A DNA stretch of 64,000 nt from Acidisoma silvae (GTDB lineage: Bacteria > Pseudomonadota > Alphaproteobacteria > Acetobacterales > Acetobacteraceae), in NCBI RefSeq assembly GCF_020618775.1, contig NZ_JAESVB010000004.1:248001-312000 (forward strand). The letters run 5' to 3'. Position 1 is the first letter of the stretch. Each line of letters begins with the position of its first letter. This document shows positions 50,044 to 59,298 of the stretch, in pieces. The notes under the pieces were generated by a model. The model was given only the letters and a program-made list of their open reading frames with translations, was not told where the DNA came from and made no database searches. A program made the translations under genes and the position numbers.

Positions 50044-50459
50044 TCGGGATCAAGCGCAGCAAGGCAGGCGTCGCGGCCGTGGAATTCGCCATGGCCTGGC
50101 CTTTGGCCTTTGTCATTTTCGCGGGAACATTCAGCATCGGTACGATCTGCTGGATTCAATCCGGCTTGCAGGTCGTCGCTTTTGGAACGGCGCGCTGTCT
50201 GGCTATCGGCGAAACCGCCTGCCCTGCCGGAAACGGGCCGGCCTATGCGGTCAGTCTCGCCAATACCCGTCTGTATAAAAATGTCATTACCGCATCCAAT
50301 GTCGCTGTCACGAGCGCGACCACCTGCAATGGCGCGAGCGGTAGCTACAGCCAGGTGACGATCACCGATTCCAGTTGGATCGCCAATGTCCTGCCGTCCA
50401 AATTGAGCAAGCTGGCCTTGGTCGTGAAGGCCTGCTACCCGACCATGAATTCAAGCTGA
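50040..50459 (+). CDS. TadE/TadF-like minor pseudopilin
   Basis: This 139-residue protein begins MIGIKRSKAGVAAVEFAMAWPL, with the same GVAAVEFA processing motif as its upstream neighbour, then a helix (LAFVIFAGTFSIGTICWI). The periplasmic domain has paired cysteines (ARCLAIGETACPAG and TTCNGA). ATG 50040 overlaps the previous stop by ATGA; a longer frame starting at 49860 is rejected. Its 3' end overlaps the convergent CtrA-like gene by 9 bases. Confidence 0.85.
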   Translation: MIGIKRSKAGVAAVEFAMAWPLAFVIFAGTFSIGTICWIQSGLQVVAFGTARCLAIGETACPAGNGPAYAVSLANTRLYKNVITASNVAVTSATTCNGASGSYSQVTITDSSWIANVLPSKLSKLALVVKACYPTMNSS

Positions 50460-51206
50460 GACCAACTCAGCCGCGTCATGCCGGGCGCGCTTGCGCACGT
50501 CGCTCGGCGCGTCGTCGCGCCGCCGCTCGGAGGGCGGCTGAAGGTCAAGTTTGAAGCCGTGGCCCCAGACGTTCTTGATCAGATAGCCCGCGCCACGGTC
50601 CGCCAGCTTCTTGCGCAAGCGGCAAATCAGCACATCGATCGCCTTGATCTCGGGCGCGTCTCTACCGGCATAAAGATAGGCGAGGCAGGCCTCGCGATTG
50701 AGCGGCAGCCCATGCTTGCGCACCAGCAGTTCCAGAAGCTGATATTCATTCGGGCTCAGATGCAGGGCTTCGCCATTCACCGTAATGGCACGCTGCGCCA
50801 TGTCGACTTCAACCGGGCCATAGGCCAGAGTCGAGCTCATGTGGCGTTCCGTCCGGCGCAGCACGGCGCGCACGCGCGCCAGCAATTCGTCTATCGGGCA
50901 AAGCACGGTGACCACGTCATCGGCCCCGAAATCGAGGATGCCTATCTTGAAGCGTAGGTCATTGGTTTGCGTAAAGGCAAAGACAGGGAGTTCAATCCTG
51001 GCGCGGCGAATGCGGCCGATCAGCGTCTTGCCCTCATAGACCTCGTCGTCGAGGTCTATGAAAACGGCGTCGAAGGGCGTTTCAGACAGGCATATGAACG
51101 GGTCTTGATGCGCCTGCGCCAGCACGCGGGTGACCCCGCGCCGGGCGAGTTCCGTCTGATCATCAGCACGACGAAACGGCTTGCCGCCGACTTGCAAAAT
51201 GCGCAC
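50451..51206 (-). CDS. CtrA-like response regulator with degenerate receiver
   Basis: This 251-residue OmpR-type regulator has a DNA-binding half (about 124-225; LSPNEYQLLELLVRKHG, IKAIDVLICRLRKKLAD, NVWGHGFKL) closely like the alphaproteobacterial cell-cycle regulator CtrA. The receiver keeps Asp51 (VFIDLDD) and Thr79. It has lost the acidic pair that binds magnesium (QVGGKPF in place of the usual EDD), and the conserved Lys is Val101 in VVTVLCP. Phosphorylation control is therefore doubtful. A 25-residue basic/acidic tail is added. Its place at the end of the Tad cluster suggests pilus regulation, as CtrA regulates pilA in Caulobacter. Confidence 0.85.
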   Translation of the reverse strand: MRILQVGGKPFRRADDQTELARRGVTRVLAQAHQDPFICLSETPFDAVFIDLDDEVYEGKTLIGRIRRARIELPVFAFTQTNDLRFKIGILDFGADDVVTVLCPIDELLARVRAVLRRTERHMSSTLAYGPVEVDMAQRAITVNGEALHLSPNEYQLLELLVRKHGLPLNREACLAYLYAGRDAPEIKAIDVLICRLRKKLADRGAGYLIKNVWGHGFKLDLQPPSERRRDDAPSDVRKRARHDAAELVSA

Positions 51207-51672
51207 TTAAGTTGACCTGGTCTAAACGGGATAAGATATCGGGCGAGATCTTAAAATGTCTTCGCAACTCACCTCTGGACGAGGCAAGGATCGCGCCGGC
51301 AGATGAAAGAGCTTGTCTCATAGATTTGATCCAAAAAAAAGATAAAAATCGATGTAACAGAGGCGCTTAGCGTCTTGTTTTGCTTGCCTTGGCCGCGCCG
51401 CCGCGCGCCACGCGGGCAGGGGCGATGGGCAGCCGGAACATCCCGATGATTCGTTGCAGATTTTGATATGGCAACGAAATCGCATCCCGCCGGGAGTTTG
51501 GCTGCGGTATCGGCTCGGCGGTTCTTCATGCCATAACAATAATCGAGTCACTGGCCGGATGGCCCTGGTGACAATACGAAGAAATCGACGTGAAAACGCC
51601 ACGCTCCCGGTCGGAAGCGTGGCGCCAGGCAAGGTTTGATTTGGCCAATGCCGGCCCGTCAGGCGTCAGGCG
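51207..51672. other. 466-bp gap without a gene
   Basis: It contains the promoter region of the CtrA-like gene, an A-rich run near 51333-51350 and the permease terminator at 51593-51624. Short frames here (for example 51269-51529 on the minus strand) have no ribosome-binding site or recognisable domain. Confidence 0.6.
51593..51624 (-). terminator. Rho-independent terminator of the NCS1 permease gene
   Basis: On the minus strand, stem CGCCACGCT/AGCGTGGCG (51597-51605 and 51616-51624) is followed by TTTT (51596-51593), 49 bases beyond the permease stop. Confidence 0.75.
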
Positions 51673-53130
51673 TCAAACGAGCCGCATTTTGGAAATCGCC
51701 GTATAGATCAGCGCCGCGATGATGCCGCCGATGAAGAGGGAGAAGGTGGCGATCTGCCCGGGGATGAAATTCAGCGCGATGGCCAGAAGCGTCGATGGCA
51801 CCACCGCCATCACCGCCACGGGATTGACGCCGCCTTTATACCAATAGGTGTCGCCGGGCTGGTCGCTGAATAAAGCCGGCACATCCACCTTTTGCATCTT
51901 CACCAGATAATAGTCGGCGAGCAGGATGCCATACAGCGGCCCGATGGCGGCGGCCAGAAGATCGACCGTGTAGTGGATGGCGGCCGGGTCACTGAACAGG
52001 TTCCAGGGCGTGATGAAGACGGCGCCGATGGCGGCCAGCATGCCGCCCATGCGGAAGCTGATGCGGCTGGGCCAGACATTGGAGAAGTCGAAAGCCGGGG
52101 AGACGAAATTCGCCACGATATTGATGCCGATGGTGGCCGTGACAAAGGTGAAGGCGCCCAGCAACGCGACGGCGGTATTGCCGATGCGGCCGACCGTGAT
52201 GACGGGATCGGTGATCATCTTGCCGAAAACCGGAATGGTGCCCGAGACGACGACGACGGTGATGATGGAGAAAAACAGGAAATTGACCGGCAGGCCCCAC
52301 AGATTGCCGCGCTTCACGTCCTTATAGCTGCGGCAGTAGCGTGCGAAGTCGGCGAAGTTCAATGTCGGACCGGCGAAATAGCCGGCGACCAGGGCGGTGG
52401 CGACGATCATCTGCCACACCACCGCGCCGCCATGCAGATGGGTGGCGGACAGATCGAAGCTGATATTGCCCATGCCCGCGACCTCGACGATCCAAAGGGC
52501 CAGCGCGATCATCACGGCATAGACGGCCGGTCCGGCCCAGTCGATGAAGCGCTTGATGCTTTCCATGCCGCTCCAGAAGACGACGGCCTGCAAAACCCAG
52601 ACAAGCAGGAAGCTCAGCCAGCCCATGCCGTCCAATCCCGCGAAGCTGGAATGGCTCAGGCTGGCGAGGCTGGGGAAGAATTTCAGCAGCACGATGTTGA
52701 GCGCGCCGGAGGCGAGATAGGTCTGGATGCCGTACCAGACGACGGCGATCAGCCCCCGGATGATGGCGGCGATATTCGCGCCATAGACGCCGAAGGAAAT
52801 GCGCGCCACCACGGCATAAGGCACGCCGGCATTTTGCCCAGCCTTGCCGAGCAGATTGGCGAAGAACTGGACGATGGAAATGCCGACGAGAAGGCAGATC
52901 AACACCTGCCAGCCGGTCAGGCCGAGCGCGAACAGAGAAGCCGCGAAGACATAGCCGCCGACGCTGTGCACGTCCGCCATCCAGAAGGCGAAGATATTGT
53001 ACCAGGTCCAATGCTGGGTCTTGTCGCGCGGGGCGGCCGCGCCGTCGCGGGCGAGGGGGGCCAGATCGTCATTATAAAGCCGATCGGAATAGTCGGCCGG
53101 AATATCTTGGGGGGACGTCGCGACACTCAT
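51673..53130 (-). CDS. NCS1-family nucleobase/allantoin/thiamin-type permease
   Basis: This 485-residue cation symporter has twelve predicted helices. The NCS1 hallmarks are DKTQHWTWYNIFAFWMADVHSVGGYVFA near the N-terminus, the AGQNAGVPYAVVARISFGVYGANI block, and PTLNFADFARYCRSYKDVKRGN in the middle. Transported substrates in this family include cytosine, purines, hydantoin, allantoin, pyridoxine and thiamin precursors; the sequence alone does not choose between them. It is divergent from the class II aldolase gene and has its own terminator. Confidence 0.92.
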   Translation of the reverse strand: MSVATSPQDIPADYSDRLYNDDLAPLARDGAAAPRDKTQHWTWYNIFAFWMADVHSVGGYVFAASLFALGLTGWQVLICLLVGISIVQFFANLLGKAGQNAGVPYAVVARISFGVYGANIAAIIRGLIAVVWYGIQTYLASGALNIVLLKFFPSLASLSHSSFAGLDGMGWLSFLLVWVLQAVVFWSGMESIKRFIDWAGPAVYAVMIALALWIVEVAGMGNISFDLSATHLHGGAVVWQMIVATALVAGYFAGPTLNFADFARYCRSYKDVKRGNLWGLPVNFLFFSIITVVVVSGTIPVFGKMITDPVITVGRIGNTAVALLGAFTFVTATIGINIVANFVSPAFDFSNVWPSRISFRMGGMLAAIGAVFITPWNLFSDPAAIHYTVDLLAAAIGPLYGILLADYYLVKMQKVDVPALFSDQPGDTYWYKGGVNPVAVMAVVPSTLLAIALNFIPGQIATFSLFIGGIIAALIYTAISKMRLV

Positions 53131-53309
53131 CGCCCACCTCCCTGCCGGTCAGAGGGATAGGCTGAAGTCGCCAGCCGGCGCGTGCTGCGCCCGTTTCCAG
53201 TCTCCGTCATCGTCAGGGGCTCCTTGCAATGAAATGCCTTATGGAGCCGTGCAACTTTGTAACCGTCCCAGGCTGAGCCTAGGCGAATCCACGGCCCTGT
53301 CCATCTTTT

Positions 53310-53327
53310 TTGACAAACTGTGTACAC
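53310..53327. promoter_or_regulatory. TTGACA box and GTGTACAC palindrome in the permease/aldolase gap
   Basis: TTGACA (53310-53315) followed by the perfect palindrome GTGTACAC (53320-53327) lies in the 294-base divergent gap, about 100 bases before the aldolase start. It may be a promoter with an overlapping repressor site; no well-placed -10 is evident. Nothing else was recognised in 53131-53424. Confidence 0.4.
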
Positions 53328-53424
53328 TTTTATGTCTTTGCGGCGGCCAGAGGGCAGCTTGCCGGGCCGTGTGGGCCGGTGCCAAGCTCCGGCGTAGCAA
53401 CGCAGCTTCGAGGATCGCCACGTC

Positions 53425-54216
53425 ATGGCCCATGAATTCACCACCGCCGGCCAGCAGGCCGGGGCCAATAGCCTGGGCGAGATCGATCACGCGGCGCTGC
53501 GCCAGGCGCGGATAGACTTGGCCGCCTGTTTCCGCATGGCCGCGAAACTGGGATTGGAGGAGGGCATCTGCAACCATTTCTCCGCCCTCGTGCCGGGCCG
53601 GGACGACTTATTCCTCGTCAATCCTTATGGGCTGGCTTTTCGGGAAGTCACCGCGTCCAGCCTGCTGGTCTGCGACTTCCACGGCAATGTGCTGGAAGGC
53701 GAGGGCAAGCCGGAAGCGACCGCCTTCTTCATCCATGCCCGCCTGCATAAGCTGAAACCTCGCGCTCGGGTGGCGTTCCACACCCATATGCCGAATGCGA
53801 CCGCTCTGAGCATGGTGGAAGGCGAACCCTTCGTCTGGGCCGGACAGACGGCGCTAAAATTCTACGGCCGCACGGCGGTGGACGAAGCCTATAACGGTCT
53901 GGCGCTGGACGAGGCGGAAGGGGACCGCATCGCGGCCTCCATGGGCGACGCTGACATCGTCTTCCTGCGCAATCACGGCGTCATGGTCACGGGCCCCACC
54001 ATCGCGGAAGCCTGGGACGATCTCTATTATCTGGAGCGCGCGGCGGAAGTGCAGGTGCTCGCCCTGTCCACCGGCCGCCGTCTGGTGCCGGTGCCGGCCG
54101 ATATCGCGGCGCGCACGGCCGCTCAGATGCGCGAGGGCGACGCCGAAAGCGCGCGCCTGCATCTGGACAGCGTCAAGCGGGTGCTGGGCCGGGAAGACCC
54201 TGCCTTCGCAACGTAA
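53425..54216 (+). CDS. Class II aldolase/adducin-domain protein
   Basis: This 263-residue zinc-site protein of the fuculose/ribulose-phosphate aldolase fold has metal ligands Glu in KPEATAFFIHARLHK, HTH in VAFHTHMPNA and His in FLRNHGVMVTG. GICNHFSALVPG is the usual N-terminal phosphate loop. Many proteins of this class without a sugar-kinase partner act on non-phosphorylated or unknown substrates, sometimes as decarboxylases. It is divergent from the NCS1 permease and 71 bases ahead of the AtoE-like gene. The pathway is unknown. Confidence 0.88.
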   Translation: MAHEFTTAGQQAGANSLGEIDHAALRQARIDLAACFRMAAKLGLEEGICNHFSALVPGRDDLFLVNPYGLAFREVTASSLLVCDFHGNVLEGEGKPEATAFFIHARLHKLKPRARVAFHTHMPNATALSMVEGEPFVWAGQTALKFYGRTAVDEAYNGLALDEAEGDRIAASMGDADIVFLRNHGVMVTGPTIAEAWDDLYYLERAAEVQVLALSTGRRLVPVPADIAARTAAQMREGDAESARLHLDSVKRVLGREDPAFAT

Positions 54217-54287
54217 CGGCCCTGATGCCTCCCCAGCCCATCGCGATTAGGGCATGAAGGGCGGATAACAGGGAAACGAATCGCGCC

Positions 54288-55655
54288 ATGAAGACCAGTT
54301 CCGTGCGAAAAGCCTCGCCGCTTGCCAGGGTGACCGGGGTCTTCGTCTATCTGTTCGAGCGGCTGCTGCCGGAACCCTTCGTCTTCGCCATTCTACTGAC
54401 GATCCTGACCGCCATTCTGGCCTTCGTCTTCGCGCCCAAGCATACGCTGCCGGAGGTGCTGACAGGCTGGTATGGCGGCATTTTCCAGATATTCCCTTTT
54501 GCCTTCCAGATGGTGCTGATCCTGGTGACGGGATACGCGCTCACCAGTGCGCCGCCGGTGGCCGCGCTGCTGCGGCGGATCGCCGCCATCCCGAAGACGC
54601 CGCGCGGCGCCGTGGCGCTGACGGTTTTCGTGGGCCTTGTCACCGTCACGCTCAACTGGGGTTTCGGCCTTGTTGCCTCGGCGGTTTTCGCCCGCGAAAT
54701 CGCCAAGCGCCACCGGCTGGATTTCGCCTGGCTTCTGGCCGCCGCCTATAGCGGCTTTCTGATGTTCCCGGCCGGCCTGTCCAGTTCCATCGCGCTGGCG
54801 CAGGCCACACCGGGCTCGCCGCTCAATATCACCGAAAAGCTGACCGGGGCGGTGGTGCCGCTCGGCCAGTCCCTGCTAGCGCCCTTCAACCTCGTGCCGT
54901 CCATCCTGCTCTTCATTGTCCTGCCCTGGCTGTTCAGCCGCATGGAACCGGCAGAGGCCGATAGGCAGCCGGCCGACCAGGCGCGGCTGGCGGAGGAGGA
55001 CAAGCCCAAACCGCGCGCGGTCAGTATCGGGTTCGGCGGTGTCATGGATCGCGCCTGGATCCTCAATCTGGCGCTGGTCGTGGCCGCCTTCGGCTATATC
55101 GGCATGCAGGTGGCGCACGGAACCTTTCATCTCGACATCAATACGCTGATCCTGATTTTCCTGGCGCTTGGCCTGCTGCTGCATTGGCGGCCCATCGCCT
55201 ATGTCGATGCCGTCAATAACGCCGCACGGGTCACGGGATCGCTGCTGCTGCAATACCCCATCTATGGCGGCATCATGGGCATGATGACGGCGACAGGGCT
55301 GGCCGCCGTCATCGCCAAATGGTTCATTGTCATTTCAACGCCGATGACGCTGCCCTTCTGGGCCTTTATCTCGTCGATCATCATCAGCATTTTCGTGCCG
55401 AGCGGCGGCGGCCATTGGGCCGTGCAGGGCCCTTTCATCGTGCCGGCCGCCGCCGCCCTTCATGTCAGCCAGGCCGCCGCCGCCCAGGCCGTGGGCTACG
55501 GCGAGGGCGTCGCCAATATGATCCAGCCTTTCTGGGCGCTGCCGCTGCTGGCCATTGCCGGCATCGGCATGCGGCGCGTGCTGGGCTTCACGGTGATGAG
55601 CTTCTTCGTCTCGCTCGTCATCTTCGGTGCCTCCGTGCTGTTTCTGGTCCGCTGA
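54288..55655 (+). CDS. Short-chain fatty-acid transporter (AtoE family)
   Basis: This 455-residue membrane protein has about twelve helices and the AtoE/YbhI-type blocks LFERLLPEPFVFAILLTILTAI, LNWGFGLVASAVFAREIAKR, FPAGLSSSIALAQATPGSP and FVPSGGGHWAVQGPFIVPAA. AtoE imports short-chain fatty acids such as acetoacetate and butyrate. No ato CoA-transferase or thiolase genes are nearby. The stop overlaps the beta-lactamase start (TGATG), which couples two functionally unrelated proteins. Confidence 0.92.
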   Translation: MKTSSVRKASPLARVTGVFVYLFERLLPEPFVFAILLTILTAILAFVFAPKHTLPEVLTGWYGGIFQIFPFAFQMVLILVTGYALTSAPPVAALLRRIAAIPKTPRGAVALTVFVGLVTVTLNWGFGLVASAVFAREIAKRHRLDFAWLLAAAYSGFLMFPAGLSSSIALAQATPGSPLNITEKLTGAVVPLGQSLLAPFNLVPSILLFIVLPWLFSRMEPAEADRQPADQARLAEEDKPKPRAVSIGFGGVMDRAWILNLALVVAAFGYIGMQVAHGTFHLDINTLILIFLALGLLLHWRPIAYVDAVNNAARVTGSLLLQYPIYGGIMGMMTATGLAAVIAKWFIVISTPMTLPFWAFISSIIISIFVPSGGGHWAVQGPFIVPAAAALHVSQAAAAQAVGYGEGVANMIQPFWALPLLAIAGIGMRRVLGFTVMSFFVSLVIFGASVLFLVR

Positions 55656-56515
55656 TGTCGGCGCTCACCCGCCGCGCGATGCTGGCCGGCGCCGCCGCAT
55701 TGGCTGCGGCGCCGGCGTATGCCGATACGGTCGCGGGCGATATCGCGGCATTGGAAAAACAGAGCGGCGGACGCCTGGGCGTTTTCGGGCTCGATACGGG
55801 CTCGGGCCGCAGCATCGCCTATCGTGCGGGCGAACGCTTCCCACTGTGCAGCACCTATAAGCTGCTGACGGTGGCAGCGGTGCTGCATGGCGTGGACAAG
55901 GGCGCCGTCACGCTCGATCAGCGGATTGCCTATGGGCAGGCCGATCTGTTGGACTATGCCCCGGTGACGCGCAAAAACGTCGGTGCCGGCTTCATGACGG
56001 TCGGCGCGCTTTCCGCCGCCGCGCTGGAATGGAGCGACAATACGGCCGCCAATCTGCTGCTGGGGGTGATCGGCGGCCCGCAGGGCTGGACGCGCTTCGC
56101 GCGCTCGCTGGGCGACCGGGTGTCGCGGCTGGACCGGACGGAGCCGACGCTGAACACGGCCATTCCCGGCGACAAGCGTGACACGACAACGCCGCAGGCG
56201 ATGGTGAATGACCTGCGCGCCGTGTTGCTGGACGATGCGCTGACAGAACCGTCGCGTGCGCAACTCAATGCCTGGCTCCTGGCGAGCCAGATCGACGGCG
56301 CTCTGCTGAAGGCCGGTCTGCCGGCAGGCTGGCGGGTGGGTGACAAATCCGGCGCGGGCGCCTACGGCACGCGCAACGATATCGGCATCCTCTATCCGCC
56401 CGGCGCCGCGCCCATTCTGGCGGCCGTCTATTATACGGAGACGACGCAACCCATGGCCGCGAGCAATAGGCTGATTGCCGATTGCGGACGCATCATTGCT
56501 CAGGCGTTTTCCTAA
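55655..56515 (+). CDS. Class A beta-lactamase
   Basis: This 286-residue serine beta-lactamase has a Tat-like signal (LTRRAMLAGAAALAAAPAYA). Catalytic motifs are CSTYK (Ser66, Lys69; Ambler 70/73), SDN (127-129; Ambler 130-132), Glu163 in RTEPTLNTAIPGDKRDTTTP (Ambler 166), and KSG (231-233; Ambler 234-236). A Cys precedes the nucleophile, but the partner Cys at Ambler 238 is absent. It should hydrolyse penicillins and perhaps cephalosporins in the periplasm. The TGATG overlap with the fatty-acid transporter and the absence of an ampR-type divergent regulator suggest constitutive chromosomal expression. Confidence 0.95.
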   Translation: MSALTRRAMLAGAAALAAAPAYADTVAGDIAALEKQSGGRLGVFGLDTGSGRSIAYRAGERFPLCSTYKLLTVAAVLHGVDKGAVTLDQRIAYGQADLLDYAPVTRKNVGAGFMTVGALSAAALEWSDNTAANLLLGVIGGPQGWTRFARSLGDRVSRLDRTEPTLNTAIPGDKRDTTTPQAMVNDLRAVLLDDALTEPSRAQLNAWLLASQIDGALLKAGLPAGWRVGDKSGAGAYGTRNDIGILYPPGAAPILAAVYYTETTQPMAASNRLIADCGRIIAQAFS

Positions 56516-57408
56516 AACTCCGCCGTCTCGAAAATCCCCGCGATCCAGTCCAGAAACACCCGCAGGCGCGGCGCCAATTGGCGGTTCTGCGGATAGAGTG
56601 CGGAGAGTGGCGTCGGTGACGGCGGGTAATCCGCCAGCACCTCCATCAGCGCACCGCTGGCGAGGTCTGCTGCGAAGCGGTAGCGCGGCGCCTGCACCAG
56701 CCCGAAGCCGGAGCGCGCCAGGTCGGCCATGGTATCCGAATTATTCACCGTCATCCGGCTGGGAATGCGCATGGTCCGCAACGCGCCGTCGATGAGAAAT
56801 TCCAGCGGCAGAATCTCGGCATTGCGGGAGGAGACGAAGCCGACCATCCGATGACCTTTCATCAGATCCCCCGGCCTTTGTGGAATGCCGTGCTCGGCCA
56901 GATAGGCAGGGCTTGCGACCGTTACCTCCTTTATCAGCCCCAGACGGCGGATGATCAGGCTGCTGTCGCTCGGCTCGCCGGCACGAATGACGCAATCCAC
57001 GCCCTCCCGCACCAGATCGATCAGCCGGTCGCCCTGGCCCAGATGCAGGTCGATCAGCGGATAGCGCGCCATAAAACCGGGCAGATACGGCAGCAGGAAG
57101 CTGCGCGTGAGCTGGCTATTGGCATCCACCCTTAACAGGCCGCGCGGCCGCGCATCACGGAAACCGGCCTCGGCCTCGTCCAGGTCCAGCAGCCAGGCCA
57201 AGCAGCGCTGATAATAGCTCTGCCCGTCCAGCGTGGGCGCGACGTGGCGCGTCGTGCGTTCCAGCAGCCGCACGCCCAGATGGGCTTCCAGATCGCGGAT
57301 TGCCTCGGTCGCGGTGGAGCGTGGCACGCCAATATCGGCGGCGGCAGCGGTGAAGCTGCCGCGCTCCACCACGCGGATGAAAAGGCGCATGCGGTCGATC
57401 CGGTCCAT
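56512..57408 (-). CDS. LysR-family transcriptional regulator
   Basis: This 298-residue protein has an N-terminal HTH (ERGSFTAAAADIGVPRSTATEAI) and an effector domain with LRVDANSQLTRSFLLPYLPGFMARYPLI. It belongs to the large DsdC/CrgA-like subgroup that controls adjacent oxidoreductases. It is divergent from the SDR gene at 57512 and convergent with the beta-lactamase, whose stop it overlaps by 4 bases. The SDR is the likely target. Confidence 0.9.
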   Translation of the reverse strand: MDRIDRMRLFIRVVERGSFTAAAADIGVPRSTATEAIRDLEAHLGVRLLERTTRHVAPTLDGQSYYQRCLAWLLDLDEAEAGFRDARPRGLLRVDANSQLTRSFLLPYLPGFMARYPLIDLHLGQGDRLIDLVREGVDCVIRAGEPSDSSLIIRRLGLIKEVTVASPAYLAEHGIPQRPGDLMKGHRMVGFVSSRNAEILPLEFLIDGALRTMRIPSRMTVNNSDTMADLARSGFGLVQAPRYRFAADLASGALMEVLADYPPSPTPLSALYPQNRQLAPRLRVFLDWIAGIFETAEF

Positions 57409-57511
57409 GGCATATTATTCGCCATATTCGAACAGTCTTGCCAAGATGCCTGGCATTATCCGCCTGTGGGCGAGGGCTATATCCAGTCTCAGCAAGAGCA
57501 GGAGACAGTCG

Positions 57512-58249
57512 ATGACCGACTCACAACGCGTGGCAATCGTAACCGGCGGCTCCAAAGGCATTGGCGCCGCCATATCCCGGCGTCTGGCGCAGCACGGTAT
57601 CTCGGTGGTCGTGAATTACAGTCGCGGCCGGGATGAGGCTGAGCAGGTGGTGGCTGCCATCGCGGCGGCCGGGGGCCGGACCATTAGTGCCCAGGCCGAT
57701 CTGGGGGCAGCGGAGGGCGTCACCACGCTGTTCGACGCGGCCGAACAGGCTTTCGGCGGCGTCGATATCCTGGTGAACAATGCCGGGATGATGAAGCTTG
57801 GCGCTATTGCCGAGGTAACGGACGCGGATTTCGATACGCAACTGGCACTGAATCTCGGCGGTGTCTTCCGGGGGATGCGCGAAGGCGCCAAGCGCCTGCG
57901 CGACGGCGGGCGCATCATCAGCTTTTCCTCCAGCGTCGTCGGCCTCTATCAGCCCGGCTATGGCGTCTATGCCGGAACCAAGGCGGCAGTCGAAGCCATG
58001 ACACATATCCTGGCCAAGGAAGTGGCCAAGCGCGGCATCACCGCCAATGTCGTGGCGCCTGGACCGGTGGAGACGCAGCTGTTTCTGGAGGGCAAGGCCG
58101 AGGCGCAGTTGAAGGCCATCGCCGGCATGAATCCCTTCGGCCGCCTGGGCCAACCGGACGACATCGCCCAGGTCGTCGCCTTTCTGGCCAGCCCCGACAG
58201 CGGCTGGATCAGCGGCCAGACCATCCGCGCCAATGGCGGCATGATTTGA
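57512..58249 (+). CDS. SDR-family oxidoreductase
   Basis: This 245-residue classical short-chain dehydrogenase has the cofactor motif TGGSKGIG, then VNNAG, the catalytic Ser in ISFSSSVVG and YAGTK with the Tyr and Lys of the active site (GVYAGTKAAVEAM). It resembles FabG-like and glucose-dehydrogenase-like enzymes using NADP. ATG 57512 has AGGAGA upstream. It is divergent from the LysR gene at 57408 with 103 bases between, the common arrangement in which the SDR removes or makes the regulator's ligand. Confidence 0.9.
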   Translation: MTDSQRVAIVTGGSKGIGAAISRRLAQHGISVVVNYSRGRDEAEQVVAAIAAAGGRTISAQADLGAAEGVTTLFDAAEQAFGGVDILVNNAGMMKLGAIAEVTDADFDTQLALNLGGVFRGMREGAKRLRDGGRIISFSSSVVGLYQPGYGVYAGTKAAVEAMTHILAKEVAKRGITANVVAPGPVETQLFLEGKAEAQLKAIAGMNPFGRLGQPDDIAQVVAFLASPDSGWISGQTIRANGGMI

Positions 58250-58287
58250 CGACACACTGTTGTCAGTAGGCATGGCGCAGTGACGGT

Positions 58288-59184
58288 TTAGGGGGCGGGT
58301 GTCGCGCGCAAGATGTCGATCACGGCACGAAGGCCAGCGGAGACATATTTTCGCGACGGATAGTAAAGGTAAAGCGGGCTTTCCGGCTCAATCCAGTCCG
58401 TCAGGCAATCCACCAGCCGGCCGCTGCCGATATAGGGCCGCGCCCGATCCGCCCAGACATAGGCCAGCGCGATGCCGGACAGGGCCGTCTCGATCATCAG
58501 CTCATGGTCATGCAAGGTTATGGGGCCGGTCGGCTCGAAGTCGATCTGCTGGCCGTCCCGTCCGAAGGACCAGGGATAGGCAATGCCGCTGGGATGCATA
58601 TTGCGAATGCAGACATGGCCCCGCAGGTCCGGGGGCGTCAGGGGGATGGGCCGTCGCGCGAAATAGGCGGGTGAGCCGACGACGGTGAAGGACAGGCGCG
58701 GCTTGATGCGCACGGCCGTCATGCCGTCGCGCAGGCTTTCGCCCAGGCGAATGCCGGCATCGAAGCCTTCCGCCACGATATCGACCAAAGCATCGGTCGC
58801 GACGATTTCGAGTTCCAGATTGGGGTTTTGCGTCATCAGCGGGCCGATCACCGGACCGAGCACGAAGGGCGCGATGGAGTTCGGCACCGTCATGCGCACG
58901 CGGCCGAAGGGCGTGTCGCGGAACTGGTTCAGCGTGTCCAGCGCCGTGCCGATATCGGCGAAGGCGGGCGACAGATGGGCGAGCAGCTGCGACCCGGCAT
59001 CCGTCAACGACACGCTGCGCGTGGTGCGGTTCAGCAGGCGGATACCAAGCCGGGCTTCCAGATTGGAGACGGCATGGCTGATGGCGGAGGCCGTGACGCC
59101 ACGCTCCTCGCTGGCCCGGCGAAAGCTGCAATGCCGGGCGACAGCGTCAAAAGCGGCCAGCTCGGACAGATCGGTCGTGCGCAT
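58288..59184 (-). CDS. LysR-family transcriptional regulator
   Basis: This 298-residue protein has the N-terminal HTH with CSFRRASEERGVTASAISHAV and an effector domain opening VRMTVPNSIAPFVLGPVIGPL. It is the DsdC-like type with a SIxxRHG-less effector site, as in regulators of short-chain dehydrogenases. It is divergent from the SDR gene at 59299 (114 bases between starts) and convergent with the SDR ending at 58249. Confidence 0.9.
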   Translation of the reverse strand: MRTTDLSELAAFDAVARHCSFRRASEERGVTASAISHAVSNLEARLGIRLLNRTTRSVSLTDAGSQLLAHLSPAFADIGTALDTLNQFRDTPFGRVRMTVPNSIAPFVLGPVIGPLMTQNPNLELEIVATDALVDIVAEGFDAGIRLGESLRDGMTAVRIKPRLSFTVVGSPAYFARRPIPLTPPDLRGHVCIRNMHPSGIAYPWSFGRDGQQIDFEPTGPITLHDHELMIETALSGIALAYVWADRARPYIGSGRLVDCLTDWIEPESPLYLYYPSRKYVSAGLRAVIDILRATPAP

Positions 59185-59298
59185 TACTGAACTTCACTCA
59201 AGATTGTGAGGAGAACTATAGCGCTAATAGGAGCAATCGAAAGAGCGCAAAACGCTCTCGCACCCGGCAATGGGCCGGGGATCATCGAGGGACAAGCT

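Noticed and set aside
51892-53160. 422-residue plus-strand frame opposite the NCS1 permease
   Set aside because: It is the charged mirror image of a hydrophobic protein (D/G/A/R-rich), typical of antisense to membrane-protein genes.
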